A stretch of DNA of 64,000 nt from Anthoceros angustus (taxonomy: Eukaryota > Streptophyta > Anthocerotopsida > Anthocerotales > Anthocerotaceae): positions 124,001 to 188,000 of the forward strand of contig VJWM01000193.1 of assembly GCA_010909165.1 (NCBI GenBank), read 5' to 3'. The notes beneath the pieces were generated by a model. It searched no databases. It was not told the DNA's origin and worked only from the letters and a program-made list of their open reading frames with translations. The stretch's first letter is position 1. Every line of letters starts with the position of its first letter. Below are positions 9,804-21,477 of the stretch, one piece after another. Position numbers and translations under genes: made by a program.

Positions 9804-11890
9804 CCTCCGCGAGCTACTTCCGTCTTACCGCCTGATGTCAATCAATCCCGAGAAATGCCAGCAATACTTGGAAATTCCTCCACACACGCAGCAACAACCT
9901 GGACCCGCCCTCCTCGGCATCAGATCTCCACGGACCCACAACACCTGCAGCATTGGCCCCAGAGTTCTAATCCCCAGATCTCCGCCGTCGATCGTGATCG
10001 TGGCAAACATCGGTTGCCTCCCCCGGCAGCCGCATTCCGCTTATAGGACACCCAGCAAGTACTTACACCCCTCCCGATGCTCTGGTTGCTAGCATCAGCA
10101 GTTGACAGGCACAGAGTCCTAGATCCTCCAAATTGCATACGTCACAACCAACAGAATTGTCGGCCCCCACCTCCCCGACCGGATGCAGACGCGAATGCAA
10201 AAGCTGTCTCGACCTCGGACTCTCCCGGCACCGCCTTCTCGGTTCAAATCCGCCACACAAGCTGGTTGCATAACATTCCCTAATACGCCACCGAATCAGT
10301 GCTGCTGCTGCTGCTGCTGCTGCTGCCTGCCTCCCTGGACTTCTTCTGGCCACCAATCCTCCTACTGCACCTCCGATCCAGCATCGCAGGACAATGGCGG
10401 CGGCAACCACAGCTATCAAGGACCGCCTTCAGATCCTCCTCCTTCCAGATCCGCAAAAAAACACCTCAGAAAAAGGCAGCTCGACCGATCTCCTCTCCAG
10501 CCGCAATACCTCCCTTCGCTTCCTAGGACGCGGGCAAGAACCGCAGCCGCAACCGCCTAACCACCCTCAAATTCAGGCACACAAAACACACTCCGGAGCC
10601 TCAAAGGCACCCACCACGGAAAATCCGCTCAGATGTTGCCCACCAGCTACCACAAAATTTGCAAGGAGTGCTCGATCTTCCAATTGATCATACCTGGTTC
10701 CCCTCTGCCGGCCTCGCTTCTCGGCAGCCGCTCTTCTCTGTTCTGTTCTACTCTTCTGTCCTCGGAGATGAGATATCATATGAGATGGGATCGGATCAGA
10801 TCCGATCAGGTCAGATCAGGCAGGATGGACAGGCGGGGAAAGGAAAGGCAAGAGCCCAGCTGCGGCAACGGCAGCTCAAGAGCACATGATGCCACGCCGC
10901 TTCAGGTGGAGTCGAGCAGGGGACGTGGAAGTCGGAGGAAGGAGGTAGAGTGAGGCGTAGGACTGGGAGAGTGGAGCAACCGTTCTGCTTCTGATTTCCT
11001 GGAAACAGCGCGCAACCAGAGCGAACCAGGCCGGTAGCGGTCAGTTGGTGGTTCTTGGTCAGACGACAGCGGCTCCCAGCCGCCCTTCCCTTTCCGACAG
11101 GCACCCTTGTTCACACAGGCTGCCTGTACGGGGAGGTTCGCCCTAGCTCCTCGTCTTCCAGAGGGAAACAGGGGTGCATGTATTGGTGCTCCGAGGTTTC
11201 ATATCCGCTGGCTCAGCGTAGGGCCAGTTGCAGTGTGTTGTTGCTGCCTACTGCTTCCCAGAATCGTTGCCCTTGCCTTCTTGTCCTTCCTAGGAGAGCG
11301 AGTTCCTGGTGAGCGATTCTTTTTCACTCTGGAAGCTGGAGCTGGAATGTCGTAGTTTGATTTCCTCATCAGGTTAGGTAAGATATGAGCTCGATGCATT
11401 CTCAGGAGTGAATGGGCTGAACTGCAGCCGCTGTTGGATGTCCTCGCAGTTTAGAGGATGAGTGTGTTAAGAAGGTATCTGCAAGGTTGCCAGCGACGTT
11501 ATGGTATCTTCTGCCCCAACGTCCAGGATGCCTGGCTGGAGCGGGGAACTATCTCTCATCAGCAGCAAGGGATTTATTAACCGTCAGTAGCTCTTGTGGC
11601 CACAACATTCTCGGGAGCCCACACTTCGGTGAGGTAGCAGGCAAGAGAAAAAGAAGAGGAGCAGCGGAGAGTGCCCGGAGGTCCAGACTGCCCAGGTTGC
11701 CTCGAAAGGCAACTAGAGCCTGCCTACCACTTCGACTGGCCCTGAGTCTGCAGGATACCAAAGTGGCGTAACGGCTGAAACCGTGAGGAAGCTATGTCTT
11801 CAGGGCATCTCACTGAGACTGTTGAAGCTTTGGGGCTTCTTGTGCACACACACTGCGGTTCGAAATCACTCGTCTGCACCCTCCTGGAGC
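9804..11890. other. Upstream region of TBL; low-complexity, no gene supported
   Basis: Probably promoter and leader of the TBL gene followed by spacer. It holds a (CTG)9 run at 10300-10326 and a GATC-dense patch at about 10790-10835 (GGATCGGATCAGATCCGATC). Several open frames exist in this GC-balanced DNA, but none shows domain content or consistent splice sites. Confidence 0.4.
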
Positions 11891-11899
11891 AATTCTTGC

Positions 11900-12710
11900 A
11901 CCTGATTCCGTAACATTTGCGTGCCTCTTGCAGGCAAGTGCTAGTATGGGCAACCAGGGTTCGGAGTATGGCAGGCATCTGGATGCACAGATTGGAGAAC
12001 GAGGTCTTCAGGCTGATGCGTTCATTGCCAACAGTTTGGTCAACATGTATGTGAATTGTGGCAGCTTAGATGATCCTCAGGTTTTCTTTGATGGACTTGG
12101 TCAGAAAAATGTGGTCACATGGAATGCCATCATTATTCCCAGCAGGGCATGGGGTAGGCAGCCCTTCTTATGTACTGACATGCAAGGAGAAGGCATTTTT
12201 GCACCCGACTCTGTGACGTGTGTGCCTTCTTCAAGCATGTGCAGGGGTGGGCACCCTGGCTTTAGAGAAGGGGAAACAGATTCATGGGCAAATCAGGGAG
12301 TCTGGACTTGAAGCCGATGTGGTTGTTGCCAACGCTTTGGTTAACATGTATCCAGAGTGTGACAGCGTAAAGGACGCTCATGGCATGTTTGACGGGCTTG
12401 GTGAAAAGAATGTTGTGACGTGGACCACTCTGATAGCAGGATACTCCCAGCAAGGCATGGGACAGGAAGCACTCTCTCTTTACAGAGACATGCAAGAAGA
12501 ACGTACTGTTGCACCCGAGTCTTTCAACTTTTGTCTGCCTCCTGCAGGCATGTGCAAATGTAGCAGCTTTCAATCGGGGACGCCTGCTTCATGCGCAGAT
12601 TGTGAAACATGGGCTTGAGGCAGACGAGCTTGTTGCCGTCAGTTTGATGAACATGTATGCGAAGGTGAGAAGCACAGCTGATGCATTGCAGCCTGTCCCA
12701 AAGCAAGCAT
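11900..12710 (+). pseudogene. PPR protein pseudogene (frameshifted)
   Basis: At least three consecutive pentatricopeptide repeat blocks are readable only by switching frame: about 11905-12215, then 12220-12540, then 12509-12700. Diagnostic phrases are SLVNMYVNCGSLDD, GLGEKNVVTWTTLIAGYSQQ and CLLQACANVAAF. There is no start, no C-terminal E/DYW domain, and two or more frameshifts. Intact family members bind organellar RNA; this copy should be inactive. It resembles the remains at 41.2-43.0 kb. Confidence 0.85.
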
Positions 12711-13164
12711 CGGATGAACTGTACTGTAGACAGACCCAGATCAACTCCCCTGGAATTCAGCACAGCCGGAAAGGCAGGAGACAACCAGACACAAATGTCT
12801 GAGGCATCCCTTCCAAAGTAAAAGTAAACCGGAATAAGAAACATTCCAATAAACGAAACCGGCCACCCAGGGCCACACACTGGAGGCTTTTCTGCACCTA
12901 CCCCTGAATGATCAGGGTCCTGTAGGCTGTGTCATCTGCTAAATTGACATTGCATACACTAAAGCCTGCTGAGCAGAATGTGACCGAACGGAAGGAAAAT
13001 AACCACCTTCTTCTTGCAACTGCCATTTTGCCTTGTTTCCGTCAAGGAGACCATCACCGGAGAAATGCTGGAGCTCGCAAAGTCCTGGCTGTTGCTGTGT
13101 GAAACAAAAAATTATCCTTGTGTATTATTACAAATACGGTTCTTGAGCCACTGAGTAATCGTGA

Positions 13165-13260
13165 ACGGAATAATATTCCATCGTGACTGCTGGGATTTTT
13201 ACAGTGTCATGGACGGAATAATTTTCCATCGGGACTGCTGGGATGTTTACAGCGTCACAG
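13165..13260. repeat. Tandem duplication, about 48-bp unit x2
   Basis: ACGGAATAAT begins units at 13165 and 13213. Both continue TTCCATCG-GACTGCTGGGAT-TTTACAG-GTCA. Confidence 0.75.
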
Positions 13261-13365
13261 GGTGCAAAGTCCTTCTATTGACCAGTACCGAAAAACTCAC
13301 GATTTATGAGACATCATTATGGATAAATTTTATTTTTAGTGCGACATATTCAATGGAGGCACTTA

Positions 13366-13740
13366 GAGACCCCGATCGTTCTGGGCTTAAGCATATCTTA
13401 TCCTGCATATGTAGTATTGTTGTGGCTTTCGATCTAAGGATAGAAGATGGCTCAAGACAAGGGAGCTCTTTTTTTTCAGAAAAAACGAGCCTTTATAGAT
13501 TTTTCACAAATTCGGCGTGTAGGGAGCTCTTTGGGGAATGTCATTGATTGAGACCCCGTCTGTTATGGGCTTAAGCATATCTTATCCTGCATGTGTAGTG
13601 TTTTTGTGGCTTTCGATCTATCTAAGGATAGAAGATGGCTCAAGGCAAGGGAGCTCTTTTTTTTCACAAAAAAAACGGGCCTTTATAGATTTTTTACAAA
13701 TACGGCGTATAGGGAGCTCTTTGGGGAATGTCATTGATTA
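13366..13740. repeat. Tandem duplication, 184-bp unit x2
   Basis: GAGACCCCG begins copies at 13366 and 13550. Both contain GGGCTTAAGCATATCTTATC, a poly-T tract and TAGGGAGCTCTTTGGGGAAT. The second copy has a 4-bp ATCT duplication. The open frames across it are by-products of the repeat. Confidence 0.8.
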
Positions 13741-16341
13741 GTGATATCTTCAAAAATTGACGGGACAAATCTCTTCAATTACTTTCGCCCTATTGGCATA
13801 CGTATATAGTGGGTCTTCTTCATAAGTTTTAAATGAAATATTCTAAGCCAGCCAATACTTTTATTGTGCCTTCCAAGGTTGCTACTAGTTCGGTGTCTAC
13901 TGGAGATGGGCTTGATAGATCACATGTTTATTCTTCCTTTGTTTAAACCTATCTAAACGTATCAATAACCTGTAGGGAAGCTGATGTATCAAAGAAGAAT
14001 CTCGTTGATTAATTAATTGAATTGGTACATTGAATTTAAGGTCTTCGAATGTTGCTGTACTAAAGCAGATCGTTTTGAGGTTTGGATTGAAGATGGGTGT
14101 GCAAGAGTGTGCAAGCGTGTCTGATCTGTTGACATATCACAATGTTGCCCAATCTTCAGTCTCCGAGTTTTGCTTTTGTTCATCTACCTTTCTCACAACT
14201 CCCAAGTGTGCCATGCTCGGCCGTCCCACCAGCTGGAACCACAATTTCTTCAAGCCGTTATATCATTTGGCGAGGTGTGTAGACAATGGATATTGAAGTT
14301 TAAGCATGAGTCCTGATCTACCTATTCTCAAACTCCCTATTCCTAACTAGACTTTACTCGTCACAACTATCTTCATGTGCGCAAGTAGGAAGCTAGAGAG
14401 GAAGAGATGTAAAATAGGCTATCTGATCCCCAATAAAAATATTTTGAGAATCAATAATAGCTCAATATGAGGAAAATCAGTCTCGACAAAGACACATGTG
14501 CTGAGTTGCTGCAGAATGAATAGACCAAGCCATGTATCCTCGGTTGTAACAAGCAATGCAGCATCAGCAATCAGTACAATAATTTCAAAGGAAAAACCTC
14601 TATCCTTACTCTTGACTCACTAAAAGTTTGATGAACCACTTGTTCGTCGTTGATTGTACTGATTCATTATGCTGGTTTGCTTGTCACTACCAAGGATATG
14701 TGCTTGTGAACACTACAATTCAGTTAGAAAATCCTCTCAAAAAAACCTGGAAAAAATATTGGAGGCGCATTTTCGCTCGAAAAAATTCCTATTTTTGGCC
14801 ATAGCTCCTTTTATGTAGAGAAACTCATCTCTAGCTAGATGCTACTATATAGCTTGGTATATTGATTCTAGAGCAACTCAACATAAATGTATTCGTCGAT
14901 ACTAGTTTTCGTTATATCACGTCATTGTTTATCCTCAAATGTTGAGGAGCAAGTTACAAGGTTTACAACACAAGCCACAGTGTACAAGATGCTCTACTAT
15001 GTATAAGACAAGAGACATCTTGAACACAGCCCCAAGACCCTTATATAGAGGAGCATGCAATACTTATCGGGTATTAATCCCAATATAATACTCTACTTAA
15101 ATAATATAAAGGTACGCCATCAAACTAGTCCATATAAATAGCACTACTAAGCTATAGAGCTAAACCTAAATGGCACTTTATTAGAACATCCTCCTCCATA
15201 AACTCTACCTCTACAAAAAACCTCCTAAGATCTAAATTTATATATGTCCTATAAACAACACAAAGAAGAAGAGACTCCTATGGGACATTAAAAAACATTA
15301 AAGACAAGTTTGAACCCTACGGCATACGCCCATGACAAAACTACCTAAAAGGAACTGTCATAACCCCAACCTATGCTTAAACGTGAGATCGGCTCTAATC
15401 TATTCCGCTGTAGTTTGTATATTGAGTTTGGTCTTGAAACGATGATGATGACATAAATAAATATGCTTGGTTCTGATATGCAATATTGGATTATAGGCCA
15501 ACTTAATTCACTACTTTTATCGGACACTATAATTCTTGTCATCCTGCCAATAACCCATTACACCAAACAATCTTCTCGAGAGCATGAGTAAAGAAAAATG
15601 TGCACCATAATTTTGTCATCTTACCATAACTCATTATACCAGCCAACCTTCTTGACAGCATGAGTAAAGAAATTTTTGGAACCTGTGATTCTACTGACAT
15701 GGAGGTTGTTTTGAACCATATAGTGACTTCTATCGATGACAAACCATATTTTCCCAAGTTGAAGAAACATATTCAGCCTCGCGATCGATTATCGATAGCA
15801 TGGTAGTGAGATAGCATGGTAGTGAGCTGAAGCTTAGAGCACCAACTTAGGGTCACTTTCCATAGCGAACCCGTTTTTTTTAATCAGTTGCTCATACCAC
15901 ATATCTACGAGTGTTCATAATTTGTACAATTATGTTTCCTATCTATAAACAGATGGAAACGTTTCTTGCAAGCCATGAGAACTAGCCTTTTAAGAAACCA
16001 CTACCTTTCCTCCATGTTAAAATCGTTGAGCTATTTGGAGGAAATTTTTCAAAAGAAAAAGAATATTATATTAATAATCTTCTACCTGATAAGTAAGTAG
16101 TTTACTACGCGTTCAGCTTTGCATCTTCTGCTAGGTAGTCCCAAAACTAACTATCTATGTTTTCCCATCGAGCAGGACATCTCTCGCAAGAAAGGAAAAC
16201 TCGAGTACTGCCAGGGTCAAATCGGTAACCAGAGTCAGTTCTCAACCTCTCAAATTCCAAATGTTGACTTGCAAGACTTCACATTCAGGGAACGCCCAAT
16301 TCCCAATCACCTCCGATCCTCTGCCAGTGCTGGTGGAAGTA
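13741..16341. other. AT-rich spacer, no gene supported
   Basis: Low-GC sequence, possibly old retroelement debris (14.9-15.8 kb has duplicated phrases such as GAGCATGAGTAAAGAAA at about 15580 and 15657). No recognisable protein or RNA was found. Confidence 0.4.
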
Positions 16342-19105
16342 CTAGGCAAGCACTTCAGGTTCGTCGTCCTGGGCAAGGGCGTGGACGATACTAGGTCCAA
16401 ATTGTGCGAATTGCGATCCTGTTACGCACCATGTTTCCTCGAAAGTGCTCAGCTGCGTCAGAGGAGACGAGGCGTTCTGTTAGCTGTCAGAGTGTGAGCG
16501 CAGGAATGAGCGGGGATATGAAAGGGGAGGCTTCGCACTCACGTTACACAACATGTTGGCCCCGAACCACGCAGCATCCAGTCCTCGGACGGGACGCAGA
16601 ACATTCAATCCGCTGTACATGTCGCTGTGCAGGCACTTTTTCAGCTCCTTCTCTAATCTCTCTGGGAACGGAAGCGACGTTAGTAAGCACCTCTGTGTAA
16701 CGTACGTTAGCAGTGAATGTACAGATTGCAATGTAGGCACACTACAAGCCTGAGCCCGAGACATACCCGGTAGTCCAGGGAAAGAAGCTGTGCCACCGGT
16801 CATGATTATAGTCTTATACCATTCAGCGTCAGCAGCAGCATCCACCTTGTAGTCAGCGCAGCGAGACATAGTAACAGCTACCGCCTCGCCCAGACCCAGA
16901 ACTCCTCTGCAAGCTCCAACCATAGCACAACTTATACCGGGCAGGGTTGTCGACGACCGCACGGACAAAGGCGAGTCTGCAATTTTGTGACATGGCATAC
17001 ATGCAAGCTCCCAGTTCTTCCGAATGCGACCTTGGGAAAACCAATTGCAAATACACAGAGGTGCAACAAGGAAAAGCGGACGTACTGCAGGCCTCCGAGG
17101 AGAGGTTGGAACAGAATTTCAGGTGTTTGGTATCGCTCTTCCCGAAGAGTGAACTCGCCCTCAGTTCCCACGGTGCATGAAGCTGCTGTGCACTTTTTGC
17201 CTTCCTGTTCATAGTCGTGGGCTACGTAGCAAAGCATCTGCACCAATTTGAGAATATTAGAGGTGCCCTTGTTGAACAGGGGCTCTCCCAGAGTAAGAAA
17301 GTCCCAACTCCAAAGGAACCTGTTTCTTTTAATTACCTCTTTCACCTCTCGTACTGTATACATCGAGGCAAAATTGATGCCACTATTTTGCATGAGCTCT
17401 GCAAGGTGCCCTGTAAGTCGCATGGCACCTTGCCCCACAGTTTCTACTCCTACCTTCCTTAGCACTTTCCCATGGAGAACTGCAATACGACCACGGGTAA
17501 GCGAGATGACGCAAGTACTGCTAGCCATAGTTTTTTTATCATCTTGCCAGGTACCCCCTCATGGCCATGGGAGAGCTTACTGGGTGTTAGCGTCGTCACA
17601 TGGAAACCAAAGTTGACGACGATCCCTGAAGTTTGCCGTGCGGCATACAAAGCCAACACTGCCTGCAAATGCAATCGCGTTCTTGAAAGTCATCACGCCG
17701 GGCTACTTGATTTGGAGGAAACCGTTGTGAACCCAATCATAGTACCCAAGAATGTACGGCCTGGAATACCTGATTCACGGAACAGACAGCAGGCACACCC
17801 AGACTGAACAAGACAGAGAAGGTGACCTCCCTCAACTGCCTCCTGGCCGATCTAGCTTCTGCGGTGTCTGCAAGGAACCATCTCTCATTAGAAGGAAGAA
17901 TGCTGATACATGACTTAGATTGACGATCTAGGGACTATGCAGGCTGCCTATCTTACAGTCCTGATTGCAGAGAGGCTCTGACACGACAATCGGTTGAAGT
18001 GTTGCCCTTGTCTGGGCACTGCATCACATGAAACAAAAATCAGAAGTAAATCGTGTGAGACCGTGCCCGACATGGAGAGCACACAAAGTGCACACTCAGG
18101 TGCTACGATGGGGGACTGACCACTCAAAAATGGTCACAAAAAGCTGCTTCAAACGTGATGCCAAAGGGGTTTCGATGTTGCCAAATTCCTGCAATCCAGG
18201 CAACCCAGGCATCCCAAACACCACATCATTCCAAGCTGCCTTCGGAGGAAACCAACCAGTTTCCGCAGAATTTTGCAAACAAGCAACGTTTTCAGCAGAT
18301 ACCAGAAAGGTCGGGATCCGGCCGTCCGGGAGATCGCAGTTGCTCCATCCGTACTTGCAATATCCAGATCCACCTGTTTCACAACAAGCGCAAAGGTAAG
18401 ACACAAATCCCTTTCGTTCTATTTTACGCAGTGGACGCAAAGACAATTCTTTCAAGGCATGACCGGAACAGGAGCGATATTTAGCTCGTAGGGCCTTAAC
18501 TGGGAAACTTTTAGCTGTAGCAACCCAGGGCAGATTCCTAGGGTTTTACAATCAACAGAAGGAAAGTGCACAGGGGCGCTGACCATCCAAGATAACGCAC
18601 ACCGGAGCCTTCGCGCGGTCCATGTAGATTTGCCGAAATGGCAGTCCATTTCCCAGGGAAGGCCTACCAATATGCAGCGCTACAAATGTGGTCAGCCTCC
18701 ATGGCAAGCGCGCAACACTCTGGCAAACACTCACGCTGCACTGGCCAGCAATGAACTTCCATTCACTCCTAAACAGCAAATTGCAGAGCTACTGAACCAC
18801 ACAGAGCCTTACATCAGGAACTTGTCCTTCTACCTGCAAATCGTGTTAGGACCTTGGCGCAGACAAGTCTCCCCAAATATCACGTACTCCCACGTTTCCG
18901 GATCATGCGCAATGCGCAGCAAGTTTTCCCACAGAGAGTCATTCTTCGTCAGCCGCCAACAATTTCTGCAGGCCAAACCTGCCGCTACCAAGTCCTCCGC
19001 AGCTAAGCGCGAGAAGACGTTCAATAGCAGATCGGGAGGCAGCGCACATGAGAATTGTCGAGCTTGTCGCCACAGGCTCGTGGGATTCGCCTCGGACAAC
19101 TCCAT
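16342..19105 (-). CDS. ARP8: Actin-related protein 8 (F-box plus actin fold), 12 exons
   Basis: Exons (5' to 3'): 19105-18834, 18663-18584, 18373-18303, 18188-18121, 18018-17957, 17867-17770, 17662-17581, 17479-17337, 17237-17086, 16906-16767, 16661-16543 and 16452-16342, giving 465 aa, close to the usual ARP8 size. The F-box lies at about 20-60 (LPPDLLLNVFSRLAAEDL). The actin fold follows: GGSGYCKYGWS, then LPDGRIPTF, QAVLALYAARQTSGIVV, VGVETVGQGAMRLT, TGGTASFPGL and a C-terminal ETWCVTGSQF. The typical actin phosphate-loop and C-terminal residues are altered as in ARP8 orthologues. The plant protein is nucleolar, and the F-box suggests an SCF link. The start is the first ATG after an in-frame stop. 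All introns are 89-210 bp, and every exon phase closes. Confidence 0.93.
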
Positions 19106-20305
19106 GGACCGGCACAGCAGGCGTACGTTCAACACGACGCCTGTCACAGCCAAATAGGCGCACGGAGATCGGGCGAGCTAGCGGCTTCAACAAACGCTGT
19201 TCCCGGCAGTCGCCTCTCGCTTGTACAGCTTTTCTGGTAGAACAGAAACACGGATTCCAGCCATGGCAAGCATGAAACTCTCATGACAAATGTTTCGCGA
19301 GTGCGAAGCAAAATTCATTCTTCTAAGTCCGAAGTCCGGACTGGAAAACGAAGGGGGTGCGGCCTATCCACGTCACGGCTCACACCACGGCCTTTCCGCA
19401 GCCAAGGAAACAGGAAGTAACCGGCAGCAGAAAGCTATACTGTCACGAATGTCTCGCATTAGGTAAAGAAGGTGCGGTTCAGACTCTGTCAACGCACGCA
19501 AATCTCTGAGCAACCATGAGCAGCACCATCGATGCAAGCACCCCTTCAGACCACCAAAAACCTCACCTCCAAGTCCGTGCTAGCAAAACCAGCTTTGCAT
19601 CACGCCCTGCAATCTCGTCCGGCAGCCAAAGAACGGAGGGACAGATCTGAAAAACTCTTTCACGATCGCTTCCACTGGGCCAGCTACTTGGTTATCAACA
19701 GAGCAGGACGCAGCAGTTCCTGCCACAACGCTGTGCACCTTTGTTGACCAGTAAGTAGCAAAACGCAGCAGTAGGCAGTGGTTCGCTCCTGATTTCAAAT
19801 GCGACAAAGATGTGCATTTGGAAGACACAGCCGCGGGCTTTCGTCAAGGAGATCGAGCACTGAAAGAAGTCTCGGGATTCATGACTGTTAGTGACAGAAT
19901 CGGTTGGAAAACAGCTTTTCCAAAGGCGCTTCAGTGCAGTGGCTGAGCGTTGCAGAGGCGAGTGCGGAAAGAACAAATTGGCTGGACCGCAGCAGACTCC
20001 GAAGAAAAACGGAGCAATCCCGGGAAGACAGTGGAGGGCAGCACCTGGAAGGGTTAATTAGCCGTAAGATGAGAAAACCTCCAAATATCTGGTTCCACCG
20101 GGATAGGTGTTTGTTTCGCCCGGCTACATAGGTCATGACATGAGAGATTCTACAAGTACAAGTACCCGCCATCGAGTTCATTTACCTCGATATATATGTA
20201 TTTCAAGGAGCTCACTCGGTTTTTCTTTGGCAAACATTTGACGCGCTGGAGTAAGAGGATGTTGAGCTCAATGGCTTTAGACCTTGAAGATTAATTTTTA
20301 AGAAT
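19106..20305. other. Intergenic region between divergent ARP8 and the gene at 20306
   Basis: Contains the ARP8 5' leader and probably both promoters. A TATA-like TATATATGTAT lies at about 20190, some 110 bp upstream of the ATG at 20306. No further gene is supported. Confidence 0.4.
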
Positions 20306-21477
20306 ATGGGAAAGAAATTGAAGTATCGTGATCTGCCTAAGTATCAAGGGGAGCGTCAACAAGGCCAGAAGTACCCACCACCATTACCCCCTAAAAAACC
20401 TTGGAGAGAAAGAGATCCTGAACGAGGACCTAAAACACATTGGAAAAGGCCTCCCATTCTTGAAGAGGCTCCCAGAGAAACCATTGTACATGCCAAGTTT
20501 GATTCTCCCTTACCACCCCCCTTGCATGTTCCTCCCAAACGCAAAAGTCCTATCAAAACAAACAATACATGGTGCAAGACTTTAGATCATGTATGTGCCT
20601 CAAAATGTGATTCAGGATTTCATCCTCAAACATGTTGTGGTGGAACCAATACATTGTACAAGATCTTCAAAGCTGGTCAAAGTTTTGTGGGGGTGAGATT
20701 TCTTCATGGCTTTCCAATTTTGTGAAATTGTAAAACCGGTAGTACTAGTACTTAAGGTTTATGCCAACATATGAATAATTTTCCAGATAGCACATCCTCA
20801 AATATTAACAGGGTACAAGTCTCCTAATGCTTATGGATTTAGGCCACCCTTTCAATCGGAAACGTAAGTTTGCATACATACTATGCACTTCGCTTTGCAC
20901 ACCATGTAAAAATGAGAGTGAGAAGATTGAATTTAACATCTTCGAGTTTTAATACCAGGACAAATTCATATTTTCAAAATCAAGTTCGAAAGATAGGACA
21001 AAATGCCACAGTGTATGATAAAAAATTGGCACCTTATTACCCAAATGCAGCTCGAAATAGAGCTTCCGTTACTCTTCAATCTTTTGTAGGAGCTCGTGCT
21101 TTTGATCGGCGAAATGCTAGCTATTTGAAGTGAGTATTTCAATCTTGTAGCAAGATTCAAGATTTCATAATTTATTTTTGATATGAAAAGACTTCAAAGT
21201 TAGAAGAGACACATTGATTCATATGTTGGGTTGTTCTTTCCCAATAGACTTGTTAGTGGAAACCCGCGACATATGCGAACGCCCAAGACTATGAATCAAA
21301 CTTTCATGCACTTTGAAAAGGATCCCCCTGGAATGGCAAACCAAGGCATATTTTCAGGTACTATAACATCATTTTAAATTACCATGAAGGTGATTTTACT
21401 AACAATAACAAGTATACTTTAATAATTTTCTTATAGACCGTGCAAAGAGGATTCATAAGAAGATCTTCAAAGATTGA
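20306..21477 (+). CDS. Intact five-exon gene of unrecognised family, 261-aa basic protein
   Basis: Exons: 20306-20692, 20787-20863, 20959-21129, 21248-21357 and 21437-21477. Each junction is GT-AG and the phases close exactly, so this is very unlikely to be chance. The product is strongly basic. Residues 1-80 are rich in Lys, Pro and Arg (YPPPLPPKKPWRERDPERG). A middle part has four Cys (LDHVCASKCDSGFHPQTCCGG). The remainder is Tyr/Asn/Arg-rich (GYKSPNAYGFRPPF, YYPNAARNRASVTLQSFVGA) and ends KRIHKKIFKD. I see no signal peptide, membrane helix or known domain. The repeated aromatic-Pro-Asn style resembles small ciliary microtubule-lumen proteins, which a plant with swimming sperm would need, but that is only an impression. 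AT-rich exons match the AT-rich flanks. Confidence 0.8.

Noticed and set aside
13161-13741. Two similar open frames suggesting a duplicated small gene
   Set aside because: Similarity comes from the 184-bp tandem duplication; the peptide has no motif and the poly-T tract breaks the frame in register between copies.
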